From Tribonema minus (taxonomy: Eukaryota > Sar > Xanthophyceae > Tribonematales > Tribonemataceae): a DNA stretch of 64,000 nucleotides. Where the stretch lies: assembly GCA_017506865.1 (NCBI GenBank), contig JAFCMP010000146.1, positions 496,001 through 560,000 on the forward strand, given 5' to 3'. The position numbers and the translations under genes were made by a program. The notes beneath the pieces were generated by a model. It was not told where the DNA came from, made no database searches, and saw only the letters and a program-made list of their open reading frames with translations. Position 1 is the stretch's first letter, and the number at the start of each line of letters is the position of its first letter. Below, piece by piece: positions 22,135 through 34,600 of this stretch.

Positions 22135-25100
22135 TCAAAGCAGATCATCTATGCTGCCAGCAGAGAATCTGACTTGTTGAAGGTAACTACAGCTGTTTTC
22201 AACAGCGTTTGGCCCAGTGTCACTTGCCTGCTCCAGCTGCTCCTCTGACAAGCTCGACCACTTGGGAGGAAGAGCGACATCGTGCCGCATCGCAAGACCG
22301 CTGAATGCGTGCACAAAGTCCTCCAGCAGCACCGAGCCATCAGCAGCTGCCACGCTGGCAAGCACCGCCTGCACCGCAGCGACCTGCTCCGCGTTCAGAA
22401 CGCTCCAGTGCTGCGGCAGCACGGTGGGCACCGGCGGCGGCAGCGGCGCCGGCAGCAGCCGCACACCAGCATCCACCATCAGCACGTCGCCGCGCAGCAG
22501 CCAGACCTGCGTGATGGACTCGTCGCGGGAGATGGCGCACGCCGCCGCGGCCAACGCGCCCTCCGCGGCTGCAGCCTCCGCTGCGATGCGCGCGTCCAGC
22601 CAGGCCTGCAGCTGTGCGTGCTGTGCTGCGACGGAGGCGGTCAGGTTCGATTTCAGCCGCTCCCCCGCCCCCCTCAGCCGCGCCACGCGCTCCTCCAGGG
22701 CCGCTGCCTGGTGCCAGATGGCACGGTGCAGGGGCGCGCGCGGGTGCTCAGGCAGCTCGCCGCCGCCGCTGCTGCTGCCGCTGCTGCTGCCGCTGGTTGT
22801 GGGCAGTGGCGGCGGGATGGGGCAGGTGTCCGCATGCCACTGGGCAGCGTAGCGCAGCGCCGTGTCGCACGCAGCTGCGACGGTGTTCACGCTGACCTCC
22901 GCCGCGGCGCCGCCTTTGCCTTTGCCGGGCGGCTTTGCCTTGGATTTGCCGCCCTTGGCCGTCTCTTCAGGCTCGTCTGCACGCCGGTGCTTTGCCTCCC
23001 TGACGTAGTCGTCGACGACCCTCGGTGGTTGCGCGCTCCTACGCAGCGGCGGCACTGCGGCTGCGGCGTCATCGCCGCTGGCTTTTTTGCTGCCCTTGTC
23101 TGGCTTGGCATTTGGACGCGCCGGCCTCTCCTCCTCCAGCAGTGGCGTCTGCGAGAGGAGGCATGTGGGAGGGTAAGTTCAGGGGTAATGTGGGGCGTCA
23201 CTTGCCATAAGAAGCTCAATGTGTGACATTCGCCCCCCTGAGCAATGTGAAGGGCAAATGTTATCACTCCTTGTGATGCATGACAATGGGCCGTACATGT
23301 ATGATTGCGCAGCGTATGGAGTTGCACTCTGATGATAACTTTGATGCACGTGAGCCGCTCTGCCTAGCCTTTGTAACTGCTTGAGCATAGCATGTGCAGA
23401 CTGCAGCAATGAGCGCCCTGGTCAAGCCTGTTGTACTCACCAGCAACACCTCCACATTGCTGTCCTGCAGTTGTGCAGCATGGTAATCCATGAGTAGGCC
23501 TATGCCTGCGTGGAAACGGTCCACTTCCGCCTGTATCAGCAGCATCACGCAGTTCTCCAGCAGCGCCACTTGCTTCTCCACCCAACCTGCAGTTATACAG
23601 CATTCAGTATGCCGTCAGGAGTGTGAGGCAGCAGCAAGTATTAAGCTGCACATCCAATTGACACTTAATGGCAGCTGTTCTATGCGTACGTGATGCATGG
23701 GCTTTGCTGTCATGATACATGCTACAAGTGCCGCAATAACACATGCATGTTGCTAGCAGAAAAGTGCTTTTGCAGTTGTTGACCACATATACACAAGTCT
23801 GTACGCTAAGCTCGGCATCATCTGACATGCACACATCGCGACAGGTTGGGATATCATTGGAGCAAAGCATGCCAGTAGAGCAACACTACCATTATGCGCT
23901 TGGCCAGAGGCACCGGCAATCTTTCATGCATGCAACCTATGGCATTATATACTGTCACTTGGAAGTACACCGGCCGCCCCATCTGCGCCACAGCGCCTGG
24001 CCTACGCATGTGTGCAGATGCTAGCTGCGCAAACTCTCCAATATGCACAACATCCGCTATGTACTACGTACTCATGTCTGGGCACCAACGACATGTGTTC
24101 TGTGCAGCTCACCGTCCTCTCTCGTGTGCTGCAGCAGCGCCGCCGCGGCGGCGCGCCGCCCCTCAATGTCCGCCCACAGCGCGGCGCGGCACTCCTCCAA
24201 CTTCAAGTTCAACTCTGCGCGCCCCGCGTCCTCGAAGCGCAGGTCCTCCAGCAGCGCGTTGTGCGCCGCGACGTAGGCGTCGAGCATGCGCTGCTTGTCG
24301 TCAGCGCTCGTCAGCTGCGTGCAGAAGCCGCGCCGCATGCGGTGGAGGTGGCGCGCCGCGGCGGCGCGCTGGTGGCGCAGCTCGCGGAACGCACTGCGCG
24401 CGGCGCGGCAGAACGCGCCCTCCGTCGCCGCCCAGTGCTGCGCTACCGCCGACGCAAGGGGCGCAGAGAACACTGACGCTGGTGGCAGTGGTGCTGAGGC
24501 TGGGGCGGCGGCGGGGGATTGGGATGTGCCAGGCGGTGGTGCGAGGGCGGCATCTGATGTCCTTAGAGATGCTGCTGTTGATCCCCTGGCACTGGCACTG
24601 CTGCTGCTGATGACTTCAGTGCTAGCGCGCACTTCAGCGGCGCCTTGTGCCATCACCACCGCATCTGCATCATGAGCACCGCCTAGTTCGGCGCTGTCAG
24701 CTTCCACGGGCAGCGCGCGATCCCCTGCCTTGCGCCCCAGGACAGCGGCGACGAGCTCGCTGAGCGTGCCGAACAGCGCCTCCGCGGTGAGGCCGTCGCA
24801 GCGCAGCGCACGCGCGGTGCCGAAGCGGCGCAGGAACGCCAGCAGCGCGCCCGCGTGCGCGGCGTGCGCCGCCACCTGCTGTGCGAGCTGCGGCGTCGCG
24901 TTGGCGGGGTCGTGCCGCCGCTGCAGGTGCTCCTTGCAGACGTCGTCGAACGGCGGCGCGCGCGCGCTGTCCCCGAGGTGGTACTCCTCGCCCGTGGCGG
25001 GGTCGGCGCGGCGGCCCAGGCTACGACTGAGCAGTGCCATGCGGTCGCCCACGTCCAGGTGCACCACCAGATCCACGCCGCTGCGCACGAGTTCGCCGCT

Positions 25101-28100
25101 CGTGTCCGGCGGCGGCGCGCAGGGGGCCAGCGGGGAGGCGCGGTCCCAGCGCGAGGGCGGGTCTGCTGCGGCGTCGTAGCCGGTGAGGAGTTTCTCGAGG
25201 GCCGCCGCCTGCACGGCATTTTCTGGAAAGTCCTCGGCAACCCAGCCCATGCATGGCGGCTGCGCGTCTGGCGATGCGCTGGTGCTGTTTTGTGCAGTCT
25301 CGTGTCCCATGCGGCATATGGCTTCGGCGAGCAGCTCGGCATAGATGTGGTCTGGCACTTCGTCGCCGCGCATGATGTGGGATAGGGCCACCTGGGAGGG
25401 GCAATGTGACAAGGGGGAGCCCAGAAATTAGCGTGGTTCAGTGCAGATGAGTTGGTGTTTGCGCCCGTAGCAAGCATTTGGTCAGGAGTCCCTAGTGACT
25501 TGCACAAAAGCAACGCACAGACTCCTGGGCTGCCGTCTACGCCATTGACAGCTGGCTGATGACTGTGTGCTGTGCTTGCATATGCAACAAGGGTCATGTG
25601 ATGAAGGTCGCACAAGGCCTAGAACCTGCATGAAAGCATTGCCCATGTTAGTGATGTTATTCTGATTTGAAGTTCTCACTCGGACATGACGCATATGATG
25701 AGGCATGCAGTTGGTACGCAACACTTCTTGATTCTGCCAATGCCAGCCTGCCGATTTACGATCTATGCACTTGCTACTCTGGCCGTTTTCTTATGGTGGT
25801 TTACAGCATTCGCTGATGTACCTGTGAGGCTTACAATCCGTGCATATGACCAGTTAGAACACAACATACTCGACATGTTGAACAACCTCACGCACACAAA
25901 CAATGACAGCGTCTGCAAATGCGCACCTGCCCTAGCTGCCTGCGCTGAGCATGCCGATGGCCCGTCTCCGCCGCTGCTGCTGCAGTAGAGTCCGCATTGG
26001 TGAGAGCTGCCTGCGCCAGCGCCACTGCCTGCGACAGCTCATCCTCGCAAGACAGCACTTTCAGGCCGTGCCGCTGAGCCAGTCGCAGTGCCTGCTCGCT
26101 CTTGCCGGTGAACGTGGGACCGCACATGCACACTCGCACTGGGAACTCTGGAACGTCAGGGGGCGGTGGCGGCTGTGGCAGCGGCTCAGCTATGATCCTG
26201 CTCTCGATGATGGCCTCGCCCAAAGCATAACACGGCGGCACAGCCGAGAGGACCGAGCGCGCTGCTTGTGCGCTTGCCGGCCGTGGACGTGATGCAGGGG
26301 AAGTGCTGGTGGCTGGTTCTGCAACAGCGGCGGCGGCTGGCGGTGGTTCCGCCGCTGCAGCATTGCCGGCATTGGCAGTTGTACTTGCTGCTGCTGCTGA
26401 GCCCTGCTGGTCCTCCTGAGGGAACAGGGGCGGCGCCCACATCGAGTTGCCGCCGAGATAGTCCGCAAGATCGCCCTCCACAAGGTGGTCAGCGCTGGCA
26501 CTGCAAGCCTCCGTCGCAGCAGCAGTCGCGCAAGCCTCGGTCATGAAGGCCAGGCGCTGCGCACTCCCCCACTCCTCCCCCTCGCTCCGCTCGCCGCAGT
26601 CCCTCAGATCCGGCAGCGCGTGGCCGCGCTGGAAGCAGCGCTTGAGATCCGTCCACGCCTCAGCGGGTGCCACCTCATCCGCGCCGTACGCGGCAGCAGT
26701 CACAAACTCGCGCAGGCCCGCCGCCGCCAGCGCCAGCTCCACCACGTCGCACAGCGTCTTGCGGCAGAGCTTCTCGTTGGCGCGTGCCGAGGCGTCTGCG
26801 CACGCGGCCTCGCACAGCCGCAGCCTCTCCGCCTGCGCGCGCAGCTCGCACGCGTACACCTGCGCGGCGGTGTCCAGGAACGCCTGGTCGCGCTGCAGCC
26901 GCTCCGTCGCGTCCTGACACGCGCGCTGGTGGTGCTGGCGCTTGCGGAACTGGCGGTTCTTTGTCATCACCTCCGTGTGCCGCGCGATGACGCTCATTGC
27001 GTCGCCCGCCGCCTGCTCCGCCACGGACGCGCGCGCCATGCCCGCCTGCAGCGCCTGGGCGACGGACTGCTCGTGCTGCACGGCGCAGGCCTGCTCGCGC
27101 GCCGTCAGGAACTGCCTGCGCCGCCTGTCCCGCAGTACCGCGTTCTGCGCCTCGTCGCTGCTGACGTCTTCGCTTGAGCTGCCGCCGGAGCTCGGCAGCT
27201 TGTGCGCAGCGCACGGCGGGCTGGCGATTGCTGCTTGTGCCGATGGTGTTGTTGCAGGATTCCAGCAGCCGGTTGCGGGCGCGGAGCTGAGCATGCTTTT
27301 CTCAAATGTGCTTACGCCTTGCAGAAAGTCTGTGACGCTCTGGCTCTCGATCTGCAGATCTCTGGTCGTGGCGAGCTGGTGCTGCTTGTGCCTGAAGCGC
27401 TGCACAGCGGTCGCCTGCGTCCTCAGCTTCTCCTTGTGAACCCGCTTGTGCTGCTGGCTCTGCTGCGCTGCCAACTTCCCCTGCACACGCCTGTCATCTT
27501 CTTGTCTTTTCACCGCAGTGCGTAACATCTCCAAGTGCGTTTGAGAGGCCTGCTGCTCCAGCTGTTCCGCCTGCTTGACCTGCGCTGTGTGTTGGCGTCC
27601 CTTGACGCCAAACCGGGACAGGACGTGCTTCATGTTTTCCTCTTTTGCATTAGTCATGAGCTTGCGCAGAGTGTCTTCAAAGTGCCGCGAGGATACAGCA
27701 TCGTACACAGGCTTACCAAGCCTGTGTGGTAGGTTTGGCAGCATGGTGGGTGAATGGGCACCGCAGCCACGCTCCTGCGGTGACAACAGGGCGGGATCCG
27801 CGGCTGCAGCGGCAGCCTTCTTGCTCCTCTCCAGTGTCATTTGAAGCTGGCACAGGATGGCTGCCGCAGCACCAGTGTGGCCTCGCATGATGTCACACGC
27901 TATTCTGGCATCGAAAGGTATGTTCAAAGCATGGAACCCTGAGTGCAGCAGCCTGAAGTTGGTGATTTTGGCCTCTGTACTGCCGCTGTCCTGGAAATGC
28001 TTGAAGCTGGGCAGCTGGTTGTGCTTGTCCAGCAGAACGCCCAGCAGATAACCATTGCGGAAGTCCTGCTCCAGGTTTAAGACTGTGCGTGCAACAGGAA

Positions 28101-28270
28101 CAGCAGCAACGACATCAGCATGTCGGTGAGAACATTTACTTGCATGCAATTGGTCGTCAACGCAGGCTGATGTACAGTGCCTGAGCTCGTTTCTGGCAGC
28201 AGCCACAGCAATATTTCTTACCGTGTCCTTCAAGGTGGTTATTTGCCCATTGCAGCGCGAGATCAGACAT
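22135..28270 (-). CDS. CPC1: central-pair protein CPC1 / SPEF2 homologue, 5 exons
   Basis: Exons 28270-28222, 28082-25927, 25391-24113, 23586-23441 and 23148-22135, phases 1/0/1/0, giving 1547 aa. Residues 1-110 are a CH-like domain (MSDLALQWANNHLEG, then FRNGYLLGVLLDKHNQLPSF). A long Ala/Gln/Arg-rich, probably coiled-coil stretch follows. An adenylate-kinase-like domain starts near residue 670 with P-loop GPTFTGKS and continues in exon 3 (GWVAEDFPENAVQAAALEK, LGRRADPATGEEYHL). That order defines SPEF2/KPL2 and Chlamydomonas CPC1, a C1b projection component of the axonemal central pair. The usual DGFPR arginine is replaced (EDFPE). The stop at 22135 gives a sensible SIDDLL ending. The gene is somewhat shorter than SPEF2 (about 1800 aa), so a 3' exon could be missing. 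Head-to-head with the alpha dynein gene. Confidence 0.85.
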
Positions 28271-28659
28271 GGTACACACTACTACTCCTTGCCTAGCACA
28301 TCAAAACTCGCAACGTCAACTTCTGGCAGTTGCATAACGGTTACACGCTGTGGTGAAGAGAAGCAAAGGTGTGAGAGAGGAAGGAGGGCCAGCATCGACT
28401 ACACGGCTGCACTCAGAGGCAGCTCGGCGTTGGGAGTTTTGCTGCATCACTGAACGGCACGTGGCTTTGGCAGCGTGGCCCTCCAGTGCCGACCATGGTA
28501 AGAGAGCTTGCCACCAGACTCGTTGCCACGAAGCTGCAACCACCGTGTCGTGGGCAGCGACAATCATTCGCATCTGCCATCATCAATATGTAGCAGCGTT
28601 TGTTAACATCTTACCCCACACACACCGGCACCTCTAATCAAAACGGCAACAACTTTCGT
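28271..28659. promoter_or_regulatory. divergent promoter region, CPC1 / ODA11
   Basis: 389 bp between the chosen starts of two axonemal genes, suited to coordinated expression during flagellar assembly. GTTGC and GCAAC form an inverted pair at 28522-28526 and 28536-28540, but the 9-bp spacer is too wide for an RFX X-box. Shared regulation is inferred. Confidence 0.45.
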
Positions 28660-31600
28660 ATGTTCGTCCTGCAGCAAACGCCACCTGAAATGAGGTGGGA
28701 GCGCCCTGCCTGCATGGGGGATCCCCCCAGCAAGCGATCAGGGCACTCTTTCACGATGGTAGGATCTACTGGCTACTTATTTGGCGGCTGCCCACAGAAG
28801 AGGCCACCAGGCCCCACCGACGACATGTACAAGGTGGACATGAGCAACCCGCGTGAGTTCTACTGGCAAAAGGTGCCTGCGGCCAGCGGGCGAGGTCCTA
28901 AGCCGCGTTGGCAGCACAGCGCAGCTGTTCACAACAGCTCCACTCTTGTGGTTTTTGGTGGGTTTCACACCAGCAGCTTACGCTTCAATGATGTCTGGCT
29001 ACTGGACACCAACGCCGGTGACAAGTGGTACCAGCCCCTGCCCGGGCTGACGGACGACGCAGAGGACGGCACCGTGTCATTCAAGCGGCCCTGGCGGGGG
29101 ATCCCTGACGCACGCGGCGCTCACTCGGGCTGCATCATCAACGACCTGCTGCTGGTGTTTGGGGGGTATGGGGGGCCAGGGTACAGCCGGCGCGACTACA
29201 ACGACCTGCACGCCCTCGATCTGAGCACCTGGGAGTGGCGCGAGGTGGAGACCAGCGGCGAGGTGCCCGACGTGCGCTCGGGGCACCAGGCGGTCATCGT
29301 CAAGGACAGCATGTACGTGTTTGGCGGGTGGAACAGCGTGCAGCAGTTCAACGACCTCTACATCATCGACACCGCCACATGGGCGTGGACCAAGGCCGTG
29401 GGCGGCTGCGGCGACGCGTGGGGCCCGCCGCGCTGGGCGCACTGCGCGGCGAGCGTCTTCGCGGTGCCGCACTGGAAGGTCTTCTGCTTCGGCGGCAACA
29501 GCGGCAACCTGGCGGAGGCGGGCACGCCGCAGGGCCAGTACCTCAACGACCTGTGCGTGCTGGACACGGGCAGCAACACGTGGTCGCAGCCCATCACGGC
29601 GGGCGACGTGCCGCCGCCGCGCGCCGACACGCAGCTCATCTACGACGCGGAGAACGGGCGCGTGGTCGCGTTCGGCGGCTGGGCGGACCGCTGGTACGGC
29701 GACCTGTGCGTGTGCTCCGTGGGGCAGGTGGTGGGCCCGCCCTACTCCATCAGCGCCATCGTGCCGGTCACGGGGCCGTTCACGGGGGGCATGTGCGCGA
29801 GCCTCGTGGGCATGGGCTTCGCGTCCACGGGGGGCACGCCGATGGTGCGCTTCACGTGCCTGAAGGGGTTCCTGGAGGTGTCGGGGCAGCTGGTGAGCGA
29901 CACGGAGATTGCGTTTGACACGCCCAACTTTGAGAGGTTTGGGCCGGTGGAGGTGGAGGTGCGCGTGGCCATCGGATCCAAGGGCCTCACCAGCAGCAGC
30001 GCGGCGTTCAGGTGCGTGCCGCCTGCTGTGACTGGTAGTAACGTTTACTAGCGTTTGGCATGCATGTCTATTTTCATTAGCAGAGCAATCGACATGGTGC
30101 CCTTGTTGAATGCAAGCTGAGCACTGCTTGCATGTACTTCAAGTAAACGGCTGAACATTTGCCCTTCACTGATGTGTAGTTCGTTGTTCGCTGATTTCGT
30201 GGCCCAAGTTTTATTCCATAGTGTGCTTACATGGCATTGGTCTAGCATTCAAACTCGTTGTGCGAGCATGACATTGATTGCAGCACTGTGCCAAATCTAA
30301 GTTGTACTCGCTGAATGGAATCTGCGCCCATGACCAAATCTTCTTCCTGCCATGCCCAACTGCAGGTATTTCTCTGTTGGTGACGCTACCAAGACCGTGG
30401 CCTTTGGACCCGGGCTGCTGGAGGGCTTTGCTGTGGGCGCACCTGTAGTGTTCCTTATACAGGCTCGTGACAAGACAGGGAACGAGCGCGTATGCGGCGG
30501 TGATGAGTTTGAGATTCAGGTGGAGGCGCAGCCAGCAGCGGTGGAAGTCGGAACTGAGGTGAGCTATGTGGAATGTCAACACTTGACGTTTTGTGCACTT
30601 CAACTCTGCAGTAATGTCAGCACCAACGTGGTCAAGGCCAACAGCAGGTGTCACGGTCGGCATAGAGTAGCATAGCCACTTTGAACGATGCACGCTGTGT
30701 CGTTGCGCGCAATGTCGGCCTTGCGGTAATCGTAGATGCAGTACTTGTAGTTGTGTCTGCGTGAGAGGCAGAAATGCAATACCAAGCACATTTATGGACA
30801 TGCGCCTGTAGCTGCTACTGCCTGGCACACATGGATTGTGTGAATGGAGATGATCTGCAGACCACAGAGAAGTAACTTCAACATACAGTTACTACTGAAT
30901 GCCGGCTAACACGCCAGACTAATCACATGTCCTATTGTACTCACGAAACAGCGGTGGGCTTTGCCCCACTGCGATGCGCTCTTTGTCTTTTGGCCGACGA
31001 ACTCAAGGCTCCAGAACAGCCTGTACACACAATACTGTAGGGCAACGTGCTTGGTATGTTTCACAGCAACTCCTGTGGTTTTACTATGCCACTGAAGGTA
31101 GCACAATCCTTATAAGATGACAGCAATTCTGGCTGCATGTACTTGATGGCAGTACAGATCACCTCTGTGCACCTGTTCCAGTACAGTACATGCATATGTC
31201 GTGACTTACGGTCCTTGTGGCTTCCATGATGCGCCCATGATTTCTTGTTGCGTAAACTTGCCTGCAAAACGCGTATGCCGCCTCATCACTTTTTCTTGTG
31301 CTTGGTGCGCTTCCACTCAATACAGGAAGGGGCAGCGGCAGCGGTTGCAGCAGGGCCAGTGAAAGTACCCACTCAAGTGGTAGACAATGGTGATGGCACC
31401 TACATGGTCACCTACACTGCACCAACAGCGGGGGTGTACACCATCAATGTGTACTTCAAGGGAACCTTCAATGGCGTTGCTGGGCCTGTCCGTGGGTCTC
31501 CGTTCAAGTGAGTAATTTGACCATGTACATGGTAGTGCCTGTTGAAGTATGAAGGGCCGCGAAGCTGAAAAGTGTGTGCAATTGAATGTAGCTACACTTC

Positions 31601-34600
31601 ACCTGTAGCTCAATGGCGATACTTCTGAAGTATAGTCAATGATAGCACATGCATCATAGGCCACACAGTGGTGTACGCATGGATCTTGAAGACGCTGGCG
31701 ACCATTGGCACACAACACAGACCAATACTGGAGGGGTAGCGAGAGGGCAACGTGCCATTGCCACCGTTCTGATGATTGTTTGCCGTTGTGCGTATGAAAT
31801 ATATCGACACTTAGCAGGTGGTGCTTTGCCTTTGCAAAATGCACAATGCGTGCGCTGTTCAGATGACCCACATTCAATGTGCTGATCAGTTGGGACAGCC
31901 GTGATCATGACCGTAGGTACAAGGAGAGGCGCATAGCATGACATTGCATAGTGATTGCACGAAGTGGCTTGAAGTTCTACACCTGAGTGCTTGGCTGCAG
32001 TTCCGCTCCGCTTGCGTTGATGTCATTGTGCTAGAGCTCACTCGTGGACACACGCCACTGCAAGATTACTATGTGCATCTGAGCCTCGACAAGGATGTTT
32101 TGTGTTTGGCGTTCAATCCAACGGCGAGGCAAATGTACCATTGTAGTGTGGTGCATGCTCATATGCTGCATCCCAGTTCTCTTGGCTTGGCTACATGCTT
32201 AGCATCTCACACCCAATATGTGTTTACTCGCAGCACTACGCGGTGCTATACGTACGTCACTCTCGTTGACCAGTATGTCGGCATCAGCATTTGGCAATAT
32301 GGTCAGTAACATACAGCGGCCATCAGCACCAGGTTCAATATGCCCATGACGATGCCCCTTGCATTGACACCATCACCTGCATGCACCAGTAATGATGACA
32401 TATTCTGAGTGGAATTATTCTCTCTTGTGCGTCTCAGAGCGGTCGCAGCTGACGGTGCAGACGCCACCGCCAACGCGCTGGGTGGTTCACTGATGCTATC
32501 GCACATCAAGAACAGCACACGCGACCTTAAGGAGTACGCCACCAAGGTGGTCAAGGGGCTGCGGGCGCCCATCGCACCTGACTCCAGGGCGGACCTCATC
32601 AAGGTATGCCACATACATGCTCATCGGCTCTCTGAGTAATTCATGCAACACAAATAATGGTTTCACGAGTGAGTGACCAGTGGTCCAATCAGTGGTAGTA
32701 GTTGTCGCGGTTCCCAGCAGTGGCGGGTATGCACGATGACGCCGAGTACACAAGTGGTCAAGAGCTCTGCATGCCACTTCAGGCCGTAGGTTAGGCAGCA
32801 GGCTTCATGCAAGGACCGCCAACATCTACAGTATTTGCATTGATGTGTAGTGCTCTCTGCTCATTCACTCATCACCAGATGACGCAGTAGCAGTGCATGC
32901 ACTTCATCACCTGTAAGGAAACTTGCAGTCTGCATTTTCAGGCCTAGGGAAGTAGGGATGTGGCAGCAACAATCAGCTGCATTCGTTGTGTTCAGCAGCA
33001 GTGCTACCTCGAGCAGGTTTTCGATTGCATCTCTACAAGGTGTGGTACGCGCAATCACACGACGTGGCGGCGCAATATGGTATGCGGCATGTCACTAGAG
33101 TGCGGAACTGAAATCATGACATTATCGCATACAAGCCTGTCACAAGATGAGGTAAAATCTTGCAGATAACCTGAGGAGATGCAACGCGGAAAAGCACACT
33201 GTACATTACGTGTGCGTGCAGAGGGGGGCGGGTTGGAAAGGGTGGTGTGGAGCGCTGCGCATGTGTGTCGCAGCGCCGCATCTCTGTCATGTTTACTCAC
33301 AACAGTCGCAGATAAATTATGTGCACAGCTTACTTCGAAGTAGTTGCTGTGTTTCGTGGACTGACGCGCCTGCAATACTTGCATTCCATTGGCTGATTCC
33401 AGAGCATGTTACATCTATTAATGGAAACGAATCAAAAGTTCGTAGAGCAATAGGTAACAAGATGTGGTTAGCCACAAGTGCCTTCTGCCAATAACTGTGG
33501 TCGCCGCTCAGGCAGTCGTTGGCCACGAGTCAAACAGTGCCATCATATCCACAGTAGTCAAAAGATTATTGATGATCAGGACGGTACACAGGCGCATACA
33601 TGCTGCATGGGAGCTTGTACTGCACATGCTTGTGAGGTATTGTCCTTCATGTGCAGTTGCGCTTCCCAGCTTGGCTAAAGACTTATGTTTATGAAGGTCG
33701 TGAATGCTAATAGGCTGTTGCTTACTTGTCGCAACTGTCATAGCAGCTGCTGCATGGTGTCAGTGCTTTCACTGTAATCTAATAGGTCATACCTTTATTT
33801 TTTAGCGTTTGACAACTCTGTTGACAATTGGAGGCGATGCAGCAGTTCTCAGCTTCATAACCATTAGTACCATGCCCATTCACTTGGCTCCAGAGATGGG
33901 TATGAAGGTACTTCTAGACAGCTACTGCTGCACGCTCACTGCCATGTGACTTCGAGATAAAGAGAATAACCTCAAGTAGTACGACTTGAAACATTACAAG
34001 ATCTCGACACGTTCGCACCACATCCACACATTCCCACGCGACAGGTCAAGGAGTACATCCGCGGCGTCACCGAGCACAAGGCCGACCTCAACTTACGCAT
34101 CGACTCCAACCGCGCCGCGCTGGCCGTCCTCAAGCGCACCGAGAAGACGGCCGACCGCATGCTGGACGCCCTGGAGGGCGCCACAACCATGTGGCGCGAC
34201 GCGCTCACGCAGGCGCCCGCCACGCAGAGCGCCATCGGGCCGCTCACCAAGACGTGGGCGCACAACACGCAGGAGCAGGTGGAGGTGTACGAGGCGGGCG
34301 TGCGCAAGCGCGCCGCGGACTTCAAGCACCTCGACTTCTGGACGTTCGCGGTGGGGCCGGAGGGCGGGCGCCGCGGGCTGCGCGCCGCGGAGGCGGACCT
34401 CGCCAAGGAGCGCAAGCTGCTGGAGGCGAACGCGCACCTGTGCAGCATGTTCGACTTCCCCAACGCCATCAAGGCGTCGCGCGAGATGCTGGAGGGCATG
34501 GAGGTGGAGTGCAGGAAGATGTACGAGCTGTGGGACGTCGCGGAGGCGCTGCAGACATTCATCGCCAGCAGCAAGGAGCTGCTGTGGGCGGACGTCTCGC

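Noticed and set aside
28522..28540. RFX X-box in the shared flagellar promoter
   Set aside because: GTTGC and GCAAC half-sites are present but 9 bp apart; real X-boxes have 1-3 bp spacers.
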